From an archaeon (GTDB taxonomy: Archaea > EX4484-52 > B79-G9): a stretch of 8,529 bases of DNA. The stretch is taken from contig DAOVNB010000018.1 of assembly GCA_030630425.1 (NCBI GenBank), positions 1-8,529 on the forward strand. The letters run 5' to 3'. This document shows positions 4,671 through 8,529 of this stretch, in pieces. Numbering within the stretch: the first letter of the stretch is position 1; each line of letters opens with the position of its first letter. A program made the position numbers and the translations under genes. The notes below the pieces were generated by a model that saw only the letters and a program-made list of their open reading frames with translations, was not told the DNA's origin and did not search any database.

Positions 4671-7466
4671 GTGAAAAATACATCTGTTGATTTGCGTTTT
4701 GAAAAGAAAAGAATTATTTTTTCCGCTTGTATTCTTGCGCTATTTCTTATGGCCGGTAATTCACATGCGATTATGGACCCTTTTATTGTCTACGGGTATG
4801 TGAACTACATTAATGGAAGCCCTGTTGTGGGGGCTCAAGTCAATCTGTCTGTTCCGACACAGAATCTTTTAGATGTTACAAACTCAAAAGGACAATACAG
4901 TGTTGTCTTTGACGACTATGTTGATGGAGATACAATAAGCATAATAGCTGTTAAAGACAACTACACAGGAACAACAAAGGGCATAATAACCAAAGCAGAT
5001 GGCGGTATGCAGATTGATTTCATAATATTCGATAAAACCAATGTAACTGTAACTACTCCAACTAATCTTCTTGCTATTGGAGATACATTTACAATAAACA
5101 TCACAACAAACCCCTATGGCCGGGAAATAGCGGGTATGCAGACAAACATAAATTTCAACCAGGCAATAGTTCATGTAAACAGCGTAACTGAAGGAAATTT
5201 ATTCACTCAAAACGGGGCGCCCACTATTTTTATCAGCGGAACTATAAACAATACAGAAGGATTCGTAAAAGACATCTACGGAGCGATTATAGGCAAGGAT
5301 AATGTTACGACTGTCGGCAATTTCATAACTGTTAATTTTACTGCAATAAAAAACGGAACAACATACATAAATCTCACAAATGTAATTGTTGCCGAACCTA
5401 AAACAGGGGATGCGGCACCATTAGATATAACAAACGGGTCTGTTACTGTAGGGACTCAACAGGTAATAACAAACAATAATATATTTTCCATTGCAGGCAA
5501 CCTAACAGCATTAACTGGCGAAAATGTAACTGTACCTCTTATGCTATACAATGCGACCGGCGCTGCATCATTTGAGGTGAACCTAAGCTACGACCCGTCT
5601 GTTGTGATTCCAGTCAATGTAACAAACAGCGATTTTGACCTTCCGCCGGGACCGCCCATAAATCCGGAGAAAGGATATATAATCATAAATGCAATGCAAT
5701 TCGCCACAGGATTGAACGGAGATATAAAGCTTGGCGACATAACCCTGCAGGCGGTGGGAAATGAAGGAGATACAAGCCATCTGAACCTAACAGACATAAA
5801 GCTCGACGATATGGCAATGCAGGACATACCAATAGATGGTGTAATTAATGGATACTTTTTAATAAACGAAAGCAATAGCACAGATCTTTTAATTACAATC
5901 CAATCACCAGAAAATAATACGGTTTATACTAGAAACTGGGTCTGGGCAAATGTTACTTTAAACAAGACAGCATCCTGGTGCGGTGTGTCCCTAAATGGAA
6001 CTGCAAACAAAACCATGTTGAATACATCAACAACTGCCTGGTATCTTAACTTATCCGTCCCGGCCGAAGGTTCCAATAATGTGAAATTCTTCTGCAATGA
6101 CACAGAAGGGAATATGGAAAATTCTTCAGTAGTCTATTTTACAGCATACTATCTTCCACCTACAATAACTTTTGTGGACCCAACAAGCAATCTGATAAAC
6201 AAAGTGATTAAGCAGAGTTTCATACCGATAAAAATAAGTTCTTCAGAACCGTTGTCAACAGCATTCATTGAATGGAATGGAACGCAAAACATAACCATGG
6301 GCAAGACAGGTCCTACATGGTTCAAGCTTATGGATTTCATTCCAAGAGGGAACTATACATTCAAAGTGTATGGAAATGACATGTATGGAAACTTGGGACA
6401 GACAGAAGAGGTTTGGGTCTACATAAACAACACACTTATGTGGAATATGAATCTTGCTTTAAAGGATAAGCTTGGCCAGACAATACCCAATGCCACAATA
6501 AGATTATACAATGAGACAAAAAATATTATTCCTGATTTTAAAGTCAATAACACCAATCCTTCAAAAAATGTTCTGATAGAGCATAACAAACGATACAATA
6601 TTGATTTTATTCTTCCGAAAGGGCCAGCACTTACAATAAGAAATCTCAAGCTTACAAAAAATGCGACTATAAGCCCGCAATTCGTGGACATATACACAGC
6701 AGCACTCCCTTCATCAACAACTGCACGGTCTTACGCTGTTGCTTTGAATGACACGAATTTATCATATGATACAGCGCAAATCATACTGCCGATATCAGGA
6801 GCTGTAAACCGGATACTGCACTGCACAAATTGGAATTTTTCAACTGCGGTATGTTATAACTGGAAATCAAATCCGCTTTCAGACTATAATTACACAATTA
6901 ATGGAAGTAACCTGACATTCAATGTGACTGGTTTTGACGCATATCTTGCAGCAGAGTATATTGCACCAACTCCTCCGCCGGACAACCCGCCAAAAAGAAC
7001 CCCCTCAAGTGGTGGTGGATTTGATGTGCCCTCCGAAGAAGAAAATACAACTAATGAAACCGTAATTGAACCAATAACCGAAAACAAAAGCAACGAAACA
7101 ATAAGCGATTATGATGTTTTAAAAATAAAACATCTTGCAAGAACAAAAATAGATGATGTGCGCTTAAAACTCACAGAAAAAGATATTAAAGCCAAAGAAA
7201 AACTGGATAAAGCCGAAGATGCATTCCGTAATGAAAAATATAGTCTCGCATACAATCTTGCAGTTGAAGCAGAAAGTCTTCTTACAAAACCCATTCACTT
7301 AGAAACTGCGGATGAAAAATTACCGCCATACCCAACATATCTTTTAATTGCATTTGTTATTGGCATTGTTGGAGCGCTCTTTTATAGACTTAAAAAAATG
7401 AATCCCGATTTCTTGAAAAACATAAAGTTCCAAAAATGGCCAAAATACAGAAAAACACAGAATTAA
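4671..7466 (+). CDS. Secreted membrane-anchored glycoprotein with two probable cohesin domains and Ig-like domains
   Basis: A 931-residue envelope protein (from the GTG at 4671). Residues 10-33 form a Sec signal peptide (FEKKR, then a hydrophobic core) with probable cleavage after NSHA. A carboxypeptidase-regulatory-like beta domain follows (about 38-98: VYGYVNYINGSPVVGAQVNL). Next come two cohesin-like domains (about 123-260 and 270-398), each with an NLxAxxGxxxTxxI/VPL-type first strand and a late hydrophobic strand (FITVNFTAI; GDITLQAVG). Two Ig-like repeats (406-491, containing a Cys pair; 496-586), a further beta domain (590-676), and a Cys/Trp-containing domain ending FNVTGFDAYLAAEY (681-763) complete the ectodomain. 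Then come a Pro/Gly/Glu linker, a charged helix (813-872), a transmembrane segment (889-905) and a basic cytosolic tail. More than 40 N-x-S/T sequons indicate heavy N-glycosylation. A TTG at 4629 would add 14 residues; GTG has TTGAT 3 nt upstream. Cohesin assignment is by pattern. Function is likely surface adhesion or scaffolding. Confidence 0.88.
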   Translation: MKNTSVDLRFEKKRIIFSACILALFLMAGNSHAIMDPFIVYGYVNYINGSPVVGAQVNLSVPTQNLLDVTNSKGQYSVVFDDYVDGDTISIIAVKDNYTGTTKGIITKADGGMQIDFIIFDKTNVTVTTPTNLLAIGDTFTINITTNPYGREIAGMQTNINFNQAIVHVNSVTEGNLFTQNGAPTIFISGTINNTEGFVKDIYGAIIGKDNVTTVGNFITVNFTAIKNGTTYINLTNVIVAEPKTGDAAPLDITNGSVTVGTQQVITNNNIFSIAGNLTALTGENVTVPLMLYNATGAASFEVNLSYDPSVVIPVNVTNSDFDLPPGPPINPEKGYIIINAMQFATGLNGDIKLGDITLQAVGNEGDTSHLNLTDIKLDDMAMQDIPIDGVINGYFLINESNSTDLLITIQSPENNTVYTRNWVWANVTLNKTASWCGVSLNGTANKTMLNTSTTAWYLNLSVPAEGSNNVKFFCNDTEGNMENSSVVYFTAYYLPPTITFVDPTSNLINKVIKQSFIPIKISSSEPLSTAFIEWNGTQNITMGKTGPTWFKLMDFIPRGNYTFKVYGNDMYGNLGQTEEVWVYINNTLMWNMNLALKDKLGQTIPNATIRLYNETKNIIPDFKVNNTNPSKNVLIEHNKRYNIDFILPKGPALTIRNLKLTKNATISPQFVDIYTAALPSSTTARSYAVALNDTNLSYDTAQIILPISGAVNRILHCTNWNFSTAVCYNWKSNPLSDYNYTINGSNLTFNVTGFDAYLAAEYIAPTPPPDNPPKRTPSSGGGFDVPSEEENTTNETVIEPITENKSNETISDYDVLKIKHLARTKIDDVRLKLTEKDIKAKEKLDKAEDAFRNEKYSLAYNLAVEAESLLTKPIHLETADEKLPPYPTYLLIAFVIGIVGALFYRLKKMNPDFLKNIKFQKWPKYRKTQN

Positions 7467-7475
7467 TAAGAAAAG

Positions 7476-7483
7476 CATATAAC
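7476..7483 (+). promoter_or_regulatory. TATA box of the UPF0200 gene, placed for a leaderless mRNA
   Basis: CATATAAC, preceded by the purine-rich AAAAG as a BRE-like element. Its centre lies about 27 nt before the ATG at 7507, the spacing expected when transcription begins at the start codon itself. No ribosome-binding site is seen before this ATG, which agrees with a leaderless transcript. Confidence 0.55.
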
Positions 7484-7506
7484 ATTACTTTTCCATCAAT
7501 TCATCT

Positions 7507-8067
7507 ATGGTAAAAATACTGGCACTTCTTGGAATGCCCGGCAGCGGAAAATCTGTTGCGGCAAAATACCTGAATGATAATTTCGGGTTTCCTGTTATCC
7601 GTTTAGGCGAGCTTACAGAAAGAACGCTTAAAGAGCAGGATCTGGAACTGAATGAACAAAACGAGCGGTTTGTACGCGAAGAATTGAGGCGAGAGCATGG
7701 TATGGGCGTTTTTGCAAAGCTTAATATGCCATTAATTGAAAAAGCTTCAAAAAATTCCGCTGTTGTTGTCATTGACGGGCTTTACAGCACAGAAGAATAC
7801 AAATATTTTATTTCTGAATTTGGTGATGATTTGGTTACTGTTGCAATTTATGCATCTCCAAAAATAAGATATGCTCGCCTTAAAAAACGAAAAATTCGCC
7901 CATTAGATGAAAAAGAAGCAAGAGTTCGGGATTTTGCAGAGATTGAAAATTCAAGCAAAGGCGGGCCAATTGCTATTGCCAACCACACCATCATAAACAC
8001 CGGAATAATAGATGCGCTTAAACGGGAATTAAGCGATATTGTGGATGAGATTAACGAAAATTCATAA
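7507..8067 (+). CDS. UPF0200-family P-loop nucleotide kinase-like protein
   Basis: A 186-residue P-loop NTPase of the nucleoside/dephospho-CoA kinase-like group that archaeal annotations call UPF0200. The Walker A motif is GMPGSGKS (9-16; Lys15, Ser16). VVVIDGLYS (86-94) occupies the place of the Walker B/substrate strand, with Asp90. ASPKIRYARLKKRKIRP (116-132) forms the arginine-rich lid typical of the family, and RDFAEIE (141-147) and ANHTIINTG (158-166) complete the conserved C-terminal part. Length matches the family (about 180-190). The substrate is not established for this family, so I do not name a nucleotide acceptor. It is not classical adenylate kinase: the lid and the Asp-Gly segment differ. 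There is no membrane segment, so it is cytosolic. It starts 40 bp after the surface-protein stop, with its own promoter, and probably ends its own transcript before the next gene. Confidence 0.87.
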   Translation: MVKILALLGMPGSGKSVAAKYLNDNFGFPVIRLGELTERTLKEQDLELNEQNERFVREELRREHGMGVFAKLNMPLIEKASKNSAVVVIDGLYSTEEYKYFISEFGDDLVTVAIYASPKIRYARLKKRKIRPLDEKEARVRDFAEIENSSKGGPIAIANHTIINTGIIDALKRELSDIVDEINENS

Positions 8068-8068
8068 A

Positions 8069-8081
8069 ACCTTTATATATG
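8069..8081 (+). promoter_or_regulatory. Candidate BRE/TATA box of the Yip1-like gene
   Basis: AAAACCTTTATATATG runs just past the UPF0200 stop codon. TTTATATAT (8072-8080) is centred about 33 nt before the ATG at 8109, giving a leader of only a few nucleotides. A second AT-rich stretch, CATATATTT (8089-8097), is too close to the start to be used. Confidence 0.5.
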
Positions 8082-8108
8082 ACTTGAGCATATATTTTTC
8101 TTGATAGC

Positions 8109-8529
8109 ATGGTTGAATATGACAAAAATACAATAAATGAACTAAATCGTTGGTTTGACCAGCAAGCTAAATCTGATTTTCCAATAGACCAGATAAAAAA
8201 ATCACTTCTTGACAATGGCTATGATGCCTCTTTTGTTGATGAATTCATTGCAGAAAAAACAGGCGAAATGCCTGCCGCCCCGAAAACACAAACAAGTGCT
8301 CAAACCCCTGTTTCAGATACTCCTGACAAAAACAACCCATGGCAGAATAATGCACCCACAAATGAACCAACAGCTAATTTAACAGAAGAACAGAAAAGCG
8401 AAAAATTTAAGAACTATTCTTATTTTGATAAAGTAAAGCTCATACTAAAAAAGCCCAGCCAATTTTTCAATGAGATGCCTCAGGAGGGCGACTACAAAAG
8501 ACCTGTTGTGTTTGCGGCAAGCACGCTTA
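8109..8529 (+). CDS. Probable Yip1-domain membrane protein, N-terminal part (cut by window edge)
   Basis: The 140 visible residues run open to the right edge. Residues about 6-49 form a small helical domain (INELNRWF then FPIDQIKKSLLDNGYDASFV) of the UBA-like type often found at the N-terminus of DPANN membrane proteins. A low-complexity Pro/Thr/Gln/Asn linker (54-95) follows. At 104-140 there is SYFDKVKLILKKPSQFF and then EGDYKRPVVFAASTL, the entry pattern of Yip1-type domains (KPSxFF, charged turn, start of the first membrane helix). The membrane helices themselves lie outside the window, so the Yip1 call is provisional. The ATG at 8109 has TTGAT 3 nt upstream and a TATA box at the right distance. 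Yip1-like proteins are membrane proteins whose archaeal role is unknown. Confidence 0.75.
   Translation, partial: MVEYDKNTINELNRWFDQQAKSDFPIDQIKKSLLDNGYDASFVDEFIAEKTGEMPAAPKTQTSAQTPVSDTPDKNNPWQNNAPTNEPTANLTEEQKSEKFKNYSYFDKVKLILKKPSQFFNEMPQEGDYKRPVVFAASTL

Noticed and set aside
7467..7506. Transcription terminator after the surface-protein gene
   Set aside because: There is no T-run of useful length on the plus strand and no stable hairpin; the gap is taken up by the next promoter.
7507..8067. Kinase-like gene as classical adenylate kinase
   Set aside because: Only the P-loop and general fold agree; the lid and the ID-G segment follow the UPF0200 pattern instead.

Overview
The window comes from an AT-rich archaeal genome. 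Three things show this: a bacterial-type layout with genes for an archaeal/eukaryotic-type information-processing core (RNA exosome Rrp4/Rrp41/Rrp42, ribosomal eL43, RNA polymerase subunit Rpo12, KEOPS Pcc1, prefoldin beta); archaeal TATA/BRE-like promoters; and Shine-Dalgarno sites built on GGTGAT, the complement of the archaeal 16S 3' end. The large N-glycosylation-rich surface protein with Ig-like repeats, and the membrane protein with a short N-terminal helical domain, resemble those of DPANN-type archaea (Woesearchaeota, Pacearchaeota, Aenigmarchaeota). That placement is an impression from protein style, not a phylogenetic result.

Left half, minus strand (3358 down to 1): a tightly packed information-processing operon read rrp4 > rrp41 > rrp42 > eL43 > rpo12 > pcc1 > pfdB. 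rrp4 and rrp41 overlap by 8 bp, rrp41 and rrp42 are 14 bp apart, and the eL43 stop codon touches the rpo12 start. This is a large part of the known archaeal exosome superoperon. Rrp41 and Rrp42 form the phosphorolytic RNase PH ring and Rrp4 is the S1/KH RNA-binding cap. The genes often found upstream of rrp4 in other archaea (proteasome alpha, SBDS) are absent; the operon starts at rrp4. Rpo12 is a 44-codon gene that is easily missed. pfdB runs off the left edge.

Middle (3359-3666): a divergent, non-coding promoter region of about 300 bp. It holds a near-perfect tandem 14-bp repeat containing a palindrome, a tandem 9-bp repeat near the predicted rrp4 transcription start, and separate TATA candidates for each direction.

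Right half, plus strand: a UlaG-like metallo-beta-lactamase-fold hydrolase is followed 8 bp later by a 66-residue single-pass membrane protein, probably in one transcript. Next is a roughly 930-residue secreted, membrane-anchored protein with two probable cohesin domains, Ig-like domains, more than 40 N-glycosylation sequons and a C-terminal transmembrane anchor. It is followed by a UPF0200-family P-loop kinase-like protein with a promoter placed for a leaderless mRNA, and by the start of a probable Yip1-type membrane protein that runs off the right edge.

I found no CRISPR array, insertion sequence, tRNA or rRNA. Most of the left half is well-known biology. The least explained parts are the cohesin-bearing surface protein, the hydrolase/small membrane protein pair, and the repeats in the divergent promoter region. 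I cannot claim a new system from the sequence alone.
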